DNA of 64,000 nucleotides from Actinomyces provencensis (GTDB taxonomy: Bacteria; Actinomycetota; Actinomycetes; Actinomycetales; Actinomycetaceae), in the NCBI RefSeq assembly GCF_900155435.1, contig NZ_LT700212.1, forward strand, positions 2,804,602-2,868,601, written 5' to 3'. Of the stretch, positions 46,423-54,941 are shown in pieces. The position numbers and the translations under genes are program-made. Numbering within the stretch: the stretch's first letter is position 1; each line of letters begins with the position of its first letter. The notes beneath the pieces were generated by a model. It searched no databases. It was not told where the DNA came from and was given only the letters and a program-made list of their open reading frames with translations.

Positions 46423-47413
46423 AGAGGGCTTCGAGCCAGGCCAGGAGGGTGTCTGGGGGTCGGTATCGGCTGTCTTGCGGCCGGCCGGGTGGGCTGGTGC
46501 GGGCGAGGGCCTTCTCTTTCAGGGTCATGTCTGCGTGCAGGTAGATCTGTGTGGTTTCGACGCTGGAGTGTCCGAGCCACAGTGCGATCACGCTGGTGTC
46601 GACGCCGGCGTGCAGGAGTCGCATCGCGGTGGTGTGCCGGAGCACGTGCGCGGTGACGGTCTTGCCGCGCAGCGACGGGGAGGCGCTGCTGGCCTGGGTG
46701 GTGTAGTGCGCGAGGCGGCGCTCGATCGCGTCCCGGCTGAGTCGGGTGCCGCGCCGCGATGGGAACAGCGGGGCGTCCGGGTCCGCGCCGAGTTCGGCGA
46801 TCCAGGCGCGCAGCACGGTGACGGTGGCTTGGGTGAGCGGGGTGATCCGGTCCTTGCGGCCTTTGCCGTGGCAGGCGACGTGCGGCCCTGCGCTGAGGTG
46901 CACGTCGTGTGGTGTGAGGGCGAGCAGTTCGGAGATCCGCAGCCCGGTCTGGGTGGCAAGCAGCAGCAGGGCGTGGTCGCGCCTCCCCGTCCAGGTGCCC
47001 GCGTCGCAGGCGGCCAGCAGCGCGTCGACCTCGTCCTCGGTGAGGTAGGCGATCACGGCCCGGTCGAACCGTTTGGGTGGGATCGCGAGGACCCGGGCGA
47101 TGCTGTCGGCGTGCTCGGGATGGGTCAGCGCCGCGTAGCGGAACAGGGAGTGGATCGCGGAGAGTCTGGCGTTTCGGGTGCGGACGCTGTTGGCGCGCTC
47201 GTGCTCGAGGTGGTCCAGGAAGCTGCCGATCATCGGTGCGTCCAGCTGGTCGATGTCCAGCCGTGACGGTGCGGTGCCCGTCTGCGCGGTGACGTAGCCG
47301 AGCAGCAGCCGCATGGTGTCCCGGTAGGCGGCGATGGTGTGATCGCTGGCGTTTCGTTGCCGGATCAGCCGGTCGGTGAAGAACGCCTGCAGGGTGGGTG
47401 CGAGGGCGCTCAT
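46421..47413 (-). CDS. RIT tyrosine recombinase C (third gene)
   Basis: A 330-residue integrase. The N-terminal SAM-like core-binding domain covers about 10-105, and the catalytic domain has the first Arg in QTGLRISELL, HVLRHTTAMRLL, and LGHSSVETTQIYLH with the nucleophilic Tyr. The ATG at 47413 overlaps the stop of the second recombinase. All catalytic residues (R, K region, HxxR, H, Y) appear present, so it should be active. Confidence 0.92.
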   Translation of the reverse strand: MSALAPTLQAFFTDRLIRQRNASDHTIAAYRDTMRLLLGYVTAQTGTAPSRLDIDQLDAPMIGSFLDHLEHERANSVRTRNARLSAIHSLFRYAALTHPEHADSIARVLAIPPKRFDRAVIAYLTEDEVDALLAACDAGTWTGRRDHALLLLATQTGLRISELLALTPHDVHLSAGPHVACHGKGRKDRITPLTQATVTVLRAWIAELGADPDAPLFPSRRGTRLSRDAIERRLAHYTTQASSASPSLRGKTVTAHVLRHTTAMRLLHAGVDTSVIALWLGHSSVETTQIYLHADMTLKEKALARTSPPGRPQDSRYRPPDTLLAWLEAL

Positions 47414-48351
47414 GATCGTGCCCTCGACTCCCCGGTCAGGTGGGCTTCGAGGCGTTGCCCGGCCAGGGCCATCAGCTCCGGCGCTGCGGACAGATACCAG
47501 TAGGTGTGGCGGGGGTGGACATGACCAAGCCATGTCGACAGCAGCGTGAGCCGGGCCTGCCCGTCTTCACCTGCGACGTAGGCGTCGAGCATCGTGTTGA
47601 CGGCGAAAGTATGTCGCAGGTCGTGGATGCGTGGCCGGCATGATGGCGACCGCGGCGTCAGGGCGACGCCCTGGACGAGCCGGTGGAATGTGTTGTGGAC
47701 GTTGCAGTAGATCAGCCGAGTCCCGGCGGTGGAGACGAAGAACGCCGGTGTTCCCGTCCGCGGCGCGGACCTGTCACGCAGCCGACGGTAGGCGCGCAGC
47801 GCGTCTATCGTGCTGGGATGCAGTGCGAGTTCCCGGGTCTTGGCGAACTTCCCGGACCGGACCGTGAGCCGCCCGTCTGCAAGGTCGACGTCGCCACGGT
47901 CCAGCCCGATCGCCTCCCCGATCCGGATCCCGGTGGTCGCGAGCAGCCCGATCAGCGTCGCGAACGTGGCCTGGCGCAGCGGGGTGCGCAGCGCCTGGGT
48001 GGCGGCGATCAGCGCCGCGATCTCGACATCGGAGTACAGATACGGACTGGCGCGCAGCGGCCGTTGCGGCAGCAGCCCTCGCGCGGGGACCTCGTGGACC
48101 GGGTTGATCGCATGCAGATAGGTGGCGAAACCGCGGACCACACCCAGCCGGTAGGCCCACCAGTTCGAGGCTCCACTTGCCGGCTGCCGCGCCCAGTCCA
48201 GCGCGCCGGCGACGGTGACCACCTCCTCGCCATGGTGTTCGAGGTGCTCCAGGAACTGGTTGAGCAGCTTCTCCGGTCGCTCCAGCCGGTAGCCCAGCGC
48301 GCGACGCAGCGTCAGGTAGTCGGCGAGCTGATCCCTCAACGGCCCGGTCAT
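47410..48351 (-). CDS. RIT tyrosine recombinase B (second gene)
   Basis: A 313-residue integrase with core-binding domain (about 5-100) and catalytic domain carrying TTGIRIGEAIGL, HDLRHTFAVNTM and WLGHVHPRHTYWYLS. Both ends overlap neighbours by 4 bases. The three recombinases differ in sequence and presumably form a hetero-complex on the terminal repeats, as proposed for RIT elements; how they divide the work is not known. Confidence 0.92.
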   Translation of the reverse strand: MTGPLRDQLADYLTLRRALGYRLERPEKLLNQFLEHLEHHGEEVVTVAGALDWARQPASGASNWWAYRLGVVRGFATYLHAINPVHEVPARGLLPQRPLRASPYLYSDVEIAALIAATQALRTPLRQATFATLIGLLATTGIRIGEAIGLDRGDVDLADGRLTVRSGKFAKTRELALHPSTIDALRAYRRLRDRSAPRTGTPAFFVSTAGTRLIYCNVHNTFHRLVQGVALTPRSPSCRPRIHDLRHTFAVNTMLDAYVAGEDGQARLTLLSTWLGHVHPRHTYWYLSAAPELMALAGQRLEAHLTGESRARS

Positions 48352-49568
48352 GACACACCGTCCTCGACGATGCTCGGCCAGGGTCTGGCCAGCGCGCGGA
48401 GCGCGTCGCGGTCGACCTTGGCGTAGATCGCGGTGCTCAGCACGGACCTGTGACGCAGCACCTGCCCGACCTCCGGCAGCGGGCTGCCGGCGCGGAGCAT
48501 CGCAGTCGCAGCGGTATGCCGCAGCCGATGCGCGTGCATCTTCGGGAGCCCCGCGCGCTGCGCAGCGTCGAACACGATCATCGTGATCCCGCCGGCGGTC
48601 AACCCGCGTAGCGGCGCGTGGACCCTGACGAACACACTGCGCCCTTCCGCGCTGGCCGGGCGGCCGCGGCGCAGATACGCCGCGATCGCCTTCCCCACGT
48701 CGGGTGGCAGCGGCAGCTTCTCGCTCCGGTTGCCCTTCCCGACAACGGTGAGCTCGCCGCGCCGCCAGTCGATGTCATCCAGCCCGAGCCGCGCGACCTC
48801 CCCGGCACGCAGTCCCAGCCGGGACAACAGCACCATCACCGCATAGTCCCTTCGACCCGTCGGCGTGCGCCTGTCGCAGCTGCCCAGCAGCCGCGCGAGC
48901 TGACCCGGCTCCAGTCCCTTCGCCAGACTGGAGAGCTTCCACCCCGCCACCGACGGCACCGCCCCAGCCAGCGACACCGGCAGCTGCCCGGTCAGGTACA
49001 GCCATCCCAGCAGCGACCGCAGCGCGCAGACGATCAGCTTCGCCGAACCGATCGCCCTACCCGGGCAGACCGTCCCAATGAAGCCGGTGACGTCGGCCGC
49101 GCTGATCCCAGCAAGATCCAGCGCGCTGCCGCGCAGCCGGGTGGTCACGAACGGGCGGACGTTGTCCACGTAGCCGCGAGCCGTCCCTGCGGTCACTCCG
49201 CGCTCGACGAGCAGGTACCTGCGGTAGGACCCCAGCAGCTCCTCGACCGGACCGAGCGCGGCAGGCTCCTCTACCGGCAACACACCCAACGGCGACAGAT
49301 ACCCCAGCAGAGGCGCGAGCGCCTTCATCGACAAGTACTCCCGATACCCCGCCGCGCGCCGCTGTCCCAGATACCGCTGCAGCGTCGGCGTGCTCAACCC
49401 GCCCAGGCCGACGCCCTCGGCGAGCATCCAGCGATCCAGATGGGCGACGAAACACACCTGCTGATCGGCACCACCACTCGAATAGCCGCGACGAAGCAAC
49501 TCGCCCACGAACCCGGCCGCATACGGCTCCAACGGGCCGCACACGATCGAACGCAACACCTTGACCAT
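48348..49568 (-). CDS. RIT tyrosine recombinase A (first gene)
   Basis: A 406-residue integrase, the largest of the three, with an extra N-terminal region (about 1-115) before the core-binding domain. The catalytic domain has SRLGLRAGEVARL, HRLRHTAATAML and a final box QVLRHRSVLSTAIYAKVD, in which Leu-Gly-His is replaced by Leu-Arg-His. The start ATG has GGAGAGGAG upstream and lies 50 bases inside the right inverted repeat, so the promoter probably lies within the repeat. Confidence 0.92.
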   Translation of the reverse strand: MVKVLRSIVCGPLEPYAAGFVGELLRRGYSSGGADQQVCFVAHLDRWMLAEGVGLGGLSTPTLQRYLGQRRAAGYREYLSMKALAPLLGYLSPLGVLPVEEPAALGPVEELLGSYRRYLLVERGVTAGTARGYVDNVRPFVTTRLRGSALDLAGISAADVTGFIGTVCPGRAIGSAKLIVCALRSLLGWLYLTGQLPVSLAGAVPSVAGWKLSSLAKGLEPGQLARLLGSCDRRTPTGRRDYAVMVLLSRLGLRAGEVARLGLDDIDWRRGELTVVGKGNRSEKLPLPPDVGKAIAAYLRRGRPASAEGRSVFVRVHAPLRGLTAGGITMIVFDAAQRAGLPKMHAHRLRHTAATAMLRAGSPLPEVGQVLRHRSVLSTAIYAKVDRDALRALARPWPSIVEDGVS

Positions 49569-49617
49569 GACCTCTCCTCTCCAAGAACGGATGAGAAGAG
49601 CGTCGATCAGATCACCG

Positions 49618-49701
49618 GATTATGCCGACCTCGCCAGCGCGGAACCCACGCGCCCCAAGGGAACCACCCGCACCATCGGCATAACCCGGACATCGGCATA
49701 A
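49618..49701. repeat. Right 84-bp inverted repeat of the RIT element
   Basis: The mirror of the left repeat, with one difference (C for T in the GGYGAGG segment read on the left strand). It contains TTATGCCGA at 49620-49628 and two inverted copies at 49676-49684 and 49693-49701. It ends directly at the 6-bp target repeat. Confidence 0.9.
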
Positions 49702-50906
49702 TGGACGACGCAGGTCTGGACGATGGCCTGAGGCCAGGTCGCCTCGATCGCTTCGGGGAAGCCGGAGAGCCCGTCGGTGCACACGATGAGGACATCCTTG
49801 ACGCCCCTGTTGGCCAGATCCGCGCACACCCCCGCCCAGAATGACGCGCCTTCCTTGGCCTGGACCCAGATCCCCAGGACGTGCTTGATGCCCTCCATGT
49901 CGACCCCGATGGCGATGTGAGCGGCGCGGTTCGCGACCTTGCCGGCGTCCTTGATCTTGACCACGATCGCATCGAGGTACATCACGGGATAGAAGGCCTC
50001 CAGGGGGCGGGCCTGCCACTTCTTGACTTCCTCCATGACCGCGTCGGTGATGTTGGAGATCGTCTCGGGGCTCAGCTCCGTGCCGATGGTGGAGGCGAGA
50101 TGATGCTGGATCTCCCGGATCGTCATGCCGCCCGCATACAAGCTGATGATCATGTCATCGAGGCCCCCTAGGCGGCGTGACCTCTTGGGCACCAAGCGGG
50201 CAGTGTTGGTCCCCTCCCTGTCTCGGGGCACGTCCAAGTCGATGTCCCCAACCTCGGACGCCACCGTCTTGTGGGTCGTCCCGTTGCGTATGTTGGGGGC
50301 ACCGCGCCCCTCCGGGGCACCCTTCTCAAAGCCCAAGTGGTCGGTAAGCTCCGCTTGCAGGCCCCGCTCGAGGGCGGCTCTGATCAAGGCAGGTACCACG
50401 CCGCCCTTGCCGGTCAGCTGCACGCCACCGGCGTCGATGGAGGCGAAGAGTTCATCCAGCTTGCCCGAGGCAGCCAGCTCATCGACCAGCTCTTGGCCTG
50501 TCGGGGCACACGTCACGGGCGTCTCTCCTGCGGTGTCGGAATCGTCGGTGTTCATCAAGGGTCAATCCAATCAGTCGACCCTCACACACAGAACAGTTGA
50601 CACCCTCCGCTGCACTGGTTCTTGATGTCCTCGAGTTGCCCGATGAGGTCAACGAGCTCCCTCTCACTGCACGCCTCCACCAGGGTGGCCCCGTCACGCA
50701 GGAGCGCGGAGATCCCCGCCAGGCTCTCCACTCCCGCCGGGCCCCCAGATCCCGTCGGACCCACCACCCCCGTCGGGCCCTTGGGGCCGGGCATCTCCCG
50801 GCCCGACACGGGCGCAGTGGACTCCCGCCCCGGCAGGGCCCAGGTGCTGGCCTGCCCCGGTGGGGCCATTGGGAGGGAGGTCGGTGCTTCCATGACCCCA
50901 TCGTAG

Positions 50907-50922
50907 TAGAACACATGTTCGA
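50907..50922 (-). promoter_or_regulatory. LexA (SOS) box of the DUF222/HNH gene
   Basis: On the minus strand TCGAACATGTGTTCTA agrees with the actinobacterial/mycobacterial LexA palindrome TCGAAC-N4-GTTCGA except for one base. It lies 14 bases upstream of the ATG at 50893. DNA damage should induce the gene. Confidence 0.75.
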
Positions 50923-51153
50923 CCACCAGTGTTCCCCAAAATCTGTGGACAACTTCCTGGCCGCCCCATTCCTGTGGACAACCATTGACACGGATGACGC
51001 CGCGAGCCCGTGCGGGGACCCGCGTCAGGAGTGGTTGACCAGCTCCACAGCGTCGCCGCTCCTCCTGGGATGCCGACGACGCGCGATCCCACGGTCGCGG
51101 ATGCCGGCATCCGTGTGGATCACCACGGTCGCGGATGCCGGCATCCGTGTGGA
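50923..51153. other. Intergenic region upstream of the DUF222/HNH gene
   Basis: No gene. It contains two TGTGGACAA boxes (about 50943 and 50981), which resemble short DnaA-like or repeat motifs but are not arranged as an origin, and most of the 34-bp tandem palindromic repeat described separately. Confidence 0.5.
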
Positions 51154-51158
51154 TCACC
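51091..51158. repeat. Two tandem 34-bp units, each with a 16-bp palindrome
   Basis: Positions 51091-51124 and 51125-51158 are identical; each contains the perfect palindrome CGGATGCCGGCATCCG (51098-51113 and 51132-51147). The second unit covers the stop codon of the deacetylase gene. It could act as a transcription terminator or a protein-binding repeat; there is no T-tract. Confidence 0.8.
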
Positions 51159-52041
51159 ACGTGGCGACCAGGTTGATCCCCTCCTCCTCGATCACCCGGT
51201 GCCAGTGGGGGTCCTCCAGGAGGCGCGCCTCCCACAGGCGTTTGCGCCAGGCCGGGCCCATGTGGGCCCGCGACCAGGGGGAGTCCGCGCCGGGGTGCAG
51301 GAAGATCTCGCTCGTCCCCTCGGGCAGCGAGCGGAGGAGGGAGACGTAGTGGGCACGCAGGTCCGCGTAGTCCTCGATCCGGTCGTGGGGGCGTGGATCG
51401 GTGGCGACCTCGACGGGGAGGGTCACCCCTGACGCATCCGCGGCGGCCACCGCCCGGGAATGGGCCAGGCGCAGGTGCTCGGGGGGCCGTGGTCCCGCGA
51501 GGAGACCGAGTGTGCGCGGCAGTCGCAGTCCCAGTCGGTGCTCGGCGCAGAAGGAGATGGCCACCCCCAGCATCGAGTTCCCGTGGAGTCCGTAGAGCGT
51601 GCCCGAGTGGGAGTCGAGCCGCACCGGAGTGAGCCCCGACGCGAGGAGGTGGGACATCTGCGCGTGCAGTTCCGCACTGATGACATCGGGTGTCGCCCCC
51701 TGCTCGGCGACGAGGGGGTCGTCGGGGAGGAGGCCCTCCGGATCGGCCAGTGCCGTGCCGGGCGACGACAGGGGGCGCCACGGGGCGGGGCCCCTGTCCG
51801 AGTTCGTCGCGGCATGGAGTCCGCAGCGGCCCTGCGTCACGTCGAGGAGCGGGGACACCTGGTCCCGGAGGTCCCCGGCGACGGCGAGGACGGTGGTCGC
51901 GGACACGCAACCCTTCTCCAACAGGGAGACGATGAGCGCGCTCGTCCCCGGGTCGTACCCGAAGTCATCGGCGGTGAGGACGAGGTTCCGCTGTCCCGCC
52001 GGCGTCGTGGCGTCCGGCGAGGTCGGTTCCACCCGGGTCAT
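51154..52041 (-). CDS. ChbG/HpnK (YdjC)-family carbohydrate deacetylase
   Basis: A 295-residue metal-dependent deacetylase. Metal-binding acidic pair in LTADDFGYD near residues 23-31, histidines in GLHAATNSDRGP and RLDSHSGTLYGLHG. Family members remove acetyl groups from N-acetylated oligosaccharides such as diacetylchitobiose. It overlaps the permease gene upstream by 4 bases, so transport and deacetylation are linked. A role in trimming N-acetyl-hexosamine-containing glycans taken up by the locus is inferred. Confidence 0.88.
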   Translation of the reverse strand: MTRVEPTSPDATTPAGQRNLVLTADDFGYDPGTSALIVSLLEKGCVSATTVLAVAGDLRDQVSPLLDVTQGRCGLHAATNSDRGPAPWRPLSSPGTALADPEGLLPDDPLVAEQGATPDVISAELHAQMSHLLASGLTPVRLDSHSGTLYGLHGNSMLGVAISFCAEHRLGLRLPRTLGLLAGPRPPEHLRLAHSRAVAAADASGVTLPVEVATDPRPHDRIEDYADLRAHYVSLLRSLPEGTSEIFLHPGADSPWSRAHMGPAWRKRLWEARLLEDPHWHRVIEEEGINLVATW

Positions 52042-53555
52042 TGGGCACCTCCGTCCCACGGCCCGGAGGTGGCCACGCCTGGGCGCCCGGGATCCGCAGT
52101 GGGGTCGAGGGGCCCGGGGTCCGGTGACCCGGGCAGTTCGGGGGAGTCGGGCAGTCCGGGGGAGTCGGGCGGTCCGGCTGGGTCGGGCAACTCGGAGGAG
52201 TCCGGGGACGCGTCCGCGGGAAGGTGGATGAAGCGGGAGATCAGGGAGCCCAGGGCGAGGAACGCGAAGGGGTAGAGGGACATGTAGATACGCCAGGCAG
52301 TCCCCGGATCCGGGCCCGGGACGTCCCCGGACCGGTATCCGAAGAACCATCCCAGGGACAGCAGCGCGACGGATGTGGGGATCGCGGAGAGTCGGCCCAG
52401 CACCCCGAAGGCCGACAGGAAGATGCCCTCGCGGTGGACGCCGGTCCTGCGTGCGTCGTCGTCCAGCACCCGGGCCATGATGAGGTCGTTCGTGGCGAGC
52501 AGGCCCGCGTACCCGAACCCGACGCAGAGACCGGCGATGATCCCGGTGACGAGGTCCCGGGCCAGGAAGAGGGGGAGGAAGCTGACCGCTGCGATGGGCA
52601 GTGCCATGCGCCACGTGCGGGCGGCGCCGAGCCTGCGAACGACCGCTGTCCACCCGACCAGGAATCCCACGGAGGCGAGGATGACGACGACCTGGAGGAT
52701 GGTCGCGTCCAGTGCGGTGCCTCCGAGCGAATGCCGTACGTAGAATTGGAGGCCACCCAGGAGGAGTGCCATGGAGGCCCCGTAGAGCGCTGAGACCAGC
52801 CCGACGGTCCAGAAGTAGCGGTTGGTGACCACGTCCCTGATCGAGTGGAGGAACCGTGGCCTGACCGTGTCCTCGATCTGCGTGTTCTCGTGCACGCCCA
52901 GGGCCATGAAGATGATCACGCCGGCCCCCAGCACCCCGTAGACCAGGGACAGCCACCGGTACCCCACGGTCGGGTCCGAGCAGGTGACGTCCGTGACCTC
53001 GCAGCCGAGGACCTTCCTGGCGAGGAGGGGGGTCAGGCCGAGGGAGAGGACCATCGCCACGAGTTGGAAACCCTGGCGCAGGGAGTTGGCCAGGGCGCGA
53101 CGCTTCTCCTGCGGGAACAGCTCCGGCAGGAGCGCCCCGTAGTTCGCGTTGATCAGGGAGTCGGAGGCCTCCGAGAGGATGGCGAACACCGCGAACCAGG
53201 CCACGAGGAGGGTCGTCGTGCGCGCGGTGACCGCGTCGGGGACCCAGAAGAGCGCCGCCATCGAGCACATGAGGACCAGGGCGCCCACGATCAGGTAGGG
53301 CTTGCGTCGTCCCCACCGTGACCGGGTGCGGTCGGAGATGTGCCCGAAGATCGGGTTGTCGATCGCGTCGATCACGCCGTAGACCGTGTAGACCGCGGCG
53401 TAGGCGCGCAGGTCCATGCCGAGGATCGACACGTAGAAGTAGAGCATCGATCCCTTGATGACGTTGATGGGGATCGACGTCCCGAACATTCCGACGGCGT
53501 ACCGCGCCGGTGAGGTGGGGCGTCGGGACGCACTGTCGGGGGGTGCAGGGGTCAT
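52038..53555 (-). CDS. GPH-type sugar:cation symporter (MFS)
   Basis: A 505-residue permease with twelve membrane segments. The cytoplasmic loop GHISDRTRSRWGRRKPYLIVG after helix 2 is the hallmark of glycoside-pentoside-hexuronide symporters. The last ~50 residues form a low-complexity Pro/Asp/Ser/Glu repeat (variants of PDSPELP) of unknown role. I choose ATG 53555; the longer frame upstream would overlap the divergent regulator's start region. It diverges from the ROK regulator gene. Confidence 0.88.
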   Translation of the reverse strand: MTPAPPDSASRRPTSPARYAVGMFGTSIPINVIKGSMLYFYVSILGMDLRAYAAVYTVYGVIDAIDNPIFGHISDRTRSRWGRRKPYLIVGALVLMCSMAALFWVPDAVTARTTTLLVAWFAVFAILSEASDSLINANYGALLPELFPQEKRRALANSLRQGFQLVAMVLSLGLTPLLARKVLGCEVTDVTCSDPTVGYRWLSLVYGVLGAGVIIFMALGVHENTQIEDTVRPRFLHSIRDVVTNRYFWTVGLVSALYGASMALLLGGLQFYVRHSLGGTALDATILQVVVILASVGFLVGWTAVVRRLGAARTWRMALPIAAVSFLPLFLARDLVTGIIAGLCVGFGYAGLLATNDLIMARVLDDDARRTGVHREGIFLSAFGVLGRLSAIPTSVALLSLGWFFGYRSGDVPGPDPGTAWRIYMSLYPFAFLALGSLISRFIHLPADASPDSSELPDPAGPPDSPGLPDSPELPGSPDPGPLDPTADPGRPGVATSGPWDGGAQ

Positions 53556-53674
53556 GGGACTTCTCGGTGTCCTTTCCGCGCGGCGCTGCGCGATCCAGCC
53601 CATGATGTCACCAGTGGTGGTGACCTCGTCGGTGATCCGCCGCAGGTTCGGGGTGGCGACAGGGAGGTGGACCG

Positions 53675-54910
53675 GTGCGCGCTGGATCAAGTCTCAGCAG
53701 GGTTGCGAAGTACAACGAGAACGTGGTGATCCACTCCCTGCGTCGACTCGGTCCCTCCAGCCAGGGGCCCATCGCGGAGATGTCGGGTCTCTCGGTGCAG
53801 ACGGTGTCGGCCATTCTCCGTGGTCTCGCCGTGCGCGGTCTGGTCAGGGAGTTGACGACCGAGTCGGTCGGGCGCGGACGTCCCCGCGTCATCATCGACC
53901 TCGTGGCATCCGCACGTTATGCCATCGGCTTCCACATCGACCCGGCACTGGTGACGACGGTGCTCCTCGACATGAAGGGGACGGTGGTGGCCTCCTCCTC
54001 GCAGGACGAGGTCGACCTGGACCACCCCGGGCGCACGGTCGAGGACCTTGCGCAGGGTGCCACGAGGCTGGTGCGGGGCGCCGGGGTGGACCGCGGTCGG
54101 GTGGTCGGTGCCTGCGTCGCCTCCCCGGGCCCGATCGACCCCGTCACCCAGGCGCCCTGGCACTCGGTCTGGATGCCCGCCTGGACCGGTTTCCCCGTCG
54201 GGAGGGCCCTGGGGACCCACCTCGGGTTCCCCGTGCCGGTCGTCAAGGACACCCTCGCCGCCGTCATCGGTGAGAACTGGGTCCGGGGCGGGGAGTCGCT
54301 GGACGCCACCATGGTCTTCGTCTACCTCGGTGCGGGCACGGGTGTGGGGCTCTCCCTCAACGGGGAACCCGTGAGGGGGTTCTCGGGGAACGCGGGCGAG
54401 GTCGGCGCGATGCTGGTGGCGGTGGGGGCCCGTGACGACCGGCGTGCCGGTGGCATCGACAACGATCCCGCTGCCGTCGTCGCGAAGGCCCACGAGTCGG
54501 GGATCCTGGACGAGCCGGCGCCGGGTCCGCGGGACCGTCGTGGGGTGGACCGCGACTTCCGACGGCTGTGCGCCATCGCGGCGCGGGACGGTGGTGACGC
54601 CGCCGACCTCCTCCAGCAGGCCGCCGTGCGCATCGCCGAGATGGTGCTGATGGCGACCGAGATCGTCGATGCGGACATGGCGGTGTTCGGTGGTCCCTAC
54701 TGGGAGCTCGTGCGCCCGTGGTACGAGCCGGTCGCGATCTCGACGCTGGCCGCGCCCTCGGCACGGGGGCCCCACCCGGTGCGCGTGTTCTCCACGGCCA
54801 TGGGGGCGGACGTGGGTGCGATCGGTGCGGCATCGGTGGTCCTCGACCAGCGGTACGTTCCACGTGCGCCGCGCAGGGCCTCCCCGGTGGTGGGCGGCAG
54901 CGGTTCCTAG
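53675..54910 (+). CDS. ROK-family transcriptional regulator
   Basis: A 411-residue protein: N-terminal winged helix-turn-helix (about 15-75, QGPIAEMSGLSVQTVSAIL) and a ROK sugar-kinase-like domain with the ATP-loop remnants LGAGTGVGLSLNG and NAGEVGAM. The family's Cys-rich zinc motif and the usual His after Gly-Glu-x-Gly are absent, so sugar sensing or stability differs from Mlc/NagC. GTG start, with GGGAGG upstream. It sits between the two arms of the glycan locus and probably represses both; an AT-rich inverted repeat lies directly after its gene. Confidence 0.9.
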   Translation: MRAGSSLSRVAKYNENVVIHSLRRLGPSSQGPIAEMSGLSVQTVSAILRGLAVRGLVRELTTESVGRGRPRVIIDLVASARYAIGFHIDPALVTTVLLDMKGTVVASSSQDEVDLDHPGRTVEDLAQGATRLVRGAGVDRGRVVGACVASPGPIDPVTQAPWHSVWMPAWTGFPVGRALGTHLGFPVPVVKDTLAAVIGENWVRGGESLDATMVFVYLGAGTGVGLSLNGEPVRGFSGNAGEVGAMLVAVGARDDRRAGGIDNDPAAVVAKAHESGILDEPAPGPRDRRGVDRDFRRLCAIAARDGGDAADLLQQAAVRIAEMVLMATEIVDADMAVFGGPYWELVRPWYEPVAISTLAAPSARGPHPVRVFSTAMGADVGAIGAASVVLDQRYVPRAPRRASPVVGGSGS

Positions 54911-54941
54911 GTCACGGTTCGGTATCGAACGGTGGGAGATC

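Larger units (their letters stand above)
46313..49701 (-). mobile_element. RIT (recombinase-in-trio) element
   Basis: Three tyrosine-recombinase genes, each overlapping the next by 4 bases, are bracketed by 84-bp inverted repeats with a single mismatch. A 6-bp direct repeat (TGGACG at 46307-46312 and 49702-49707) flanks the unit. This is the defining structure of RIT elements. Between the left direct repeat and the left inverted repeat are 26 extra bases: the palindrome TTATGCCGATGTCGGCATAA, then CGTCCA. The element sits inside an IS256 transposase gene. Confidence 0.92.
45790..50558 (-). pseudogene. IS256-family (mutator) transposase split by the RIT element
   Basis: The N-terminal 283 residues (50558-49708) contain VMYLDAIVVKIKD and VLIVCTDGLSGFPEAI with the two catalytic Asp and stop at QTCVVH. 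The C-terminal part (46312-45790) continues LLRASMRFVNYKDRK and holds the catalytic Glu in TNAIESFNYQM. Removing 3395 bp joins them in one 457-residue frame. All DDE residues are intact, so the transposase was probably functional until the RIT insertion. Confidence 0.92.
45756..50607 (-). mobile_element. IS256-family element carrying an internal RIT element
   Basis: The ends are inverted repeats with common core TGTCAACTG and CTGTGTGTG (left from 45756, right to 50607). Direct repeats CGCTGCAC flank them at 45748-45755 and 50608-50615, an 8-bp target duplication as usual for the family. Without the internal RIT insertion (3389 bp plus 6 bp) the element is 1457 bp, the normal size for IS256 relatives. 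Confidence 0.92.
44556..50893 (-). pseudogene. DUF222/HNH endonuclease gene (13E12 type), split by an IS256 element
   Basis: The N-terminal 95 residues (50893-50608) end in LEDIKNQCS. The rest (45747 down to 44556) continues AAQTHAALALEDARETR, carries the DUF222 domain, and ends in an HNH domain ([29 protein letters not shown]). Subtracting the IS256 element and one 8-bp repeat joins both halves in frame as NQCSAAQTH. In addition one base is missing in a C-run near 44946-44950, so the HNH part is out of frame with the DUF222 part. The start ATG at 50893 has a LexA box 14 bases upstream. Such proteins are abundant in actinobacteria; their role, perhaps in DNA exchange or repair, is unsettled. 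Confidence 0.85.

Noticed and set aside
46313-49701. Phage or integrative element integrase module
   Set aside because: No phage, conjugation or tRNA-att features; three overlapping recombinases with 84-bp inverted ends define a RIT element instead.
50940-50995. Replication origin based on TGTGGACAA boxes
   Set aside because: Only two boxes, no dnaA/dnaN neighbours and no AT-rich unwinding region.
51091-51158. CRISPR array
   Set aside because: Two adjacent 34-bp copies without spacers; no cas genes in the window.
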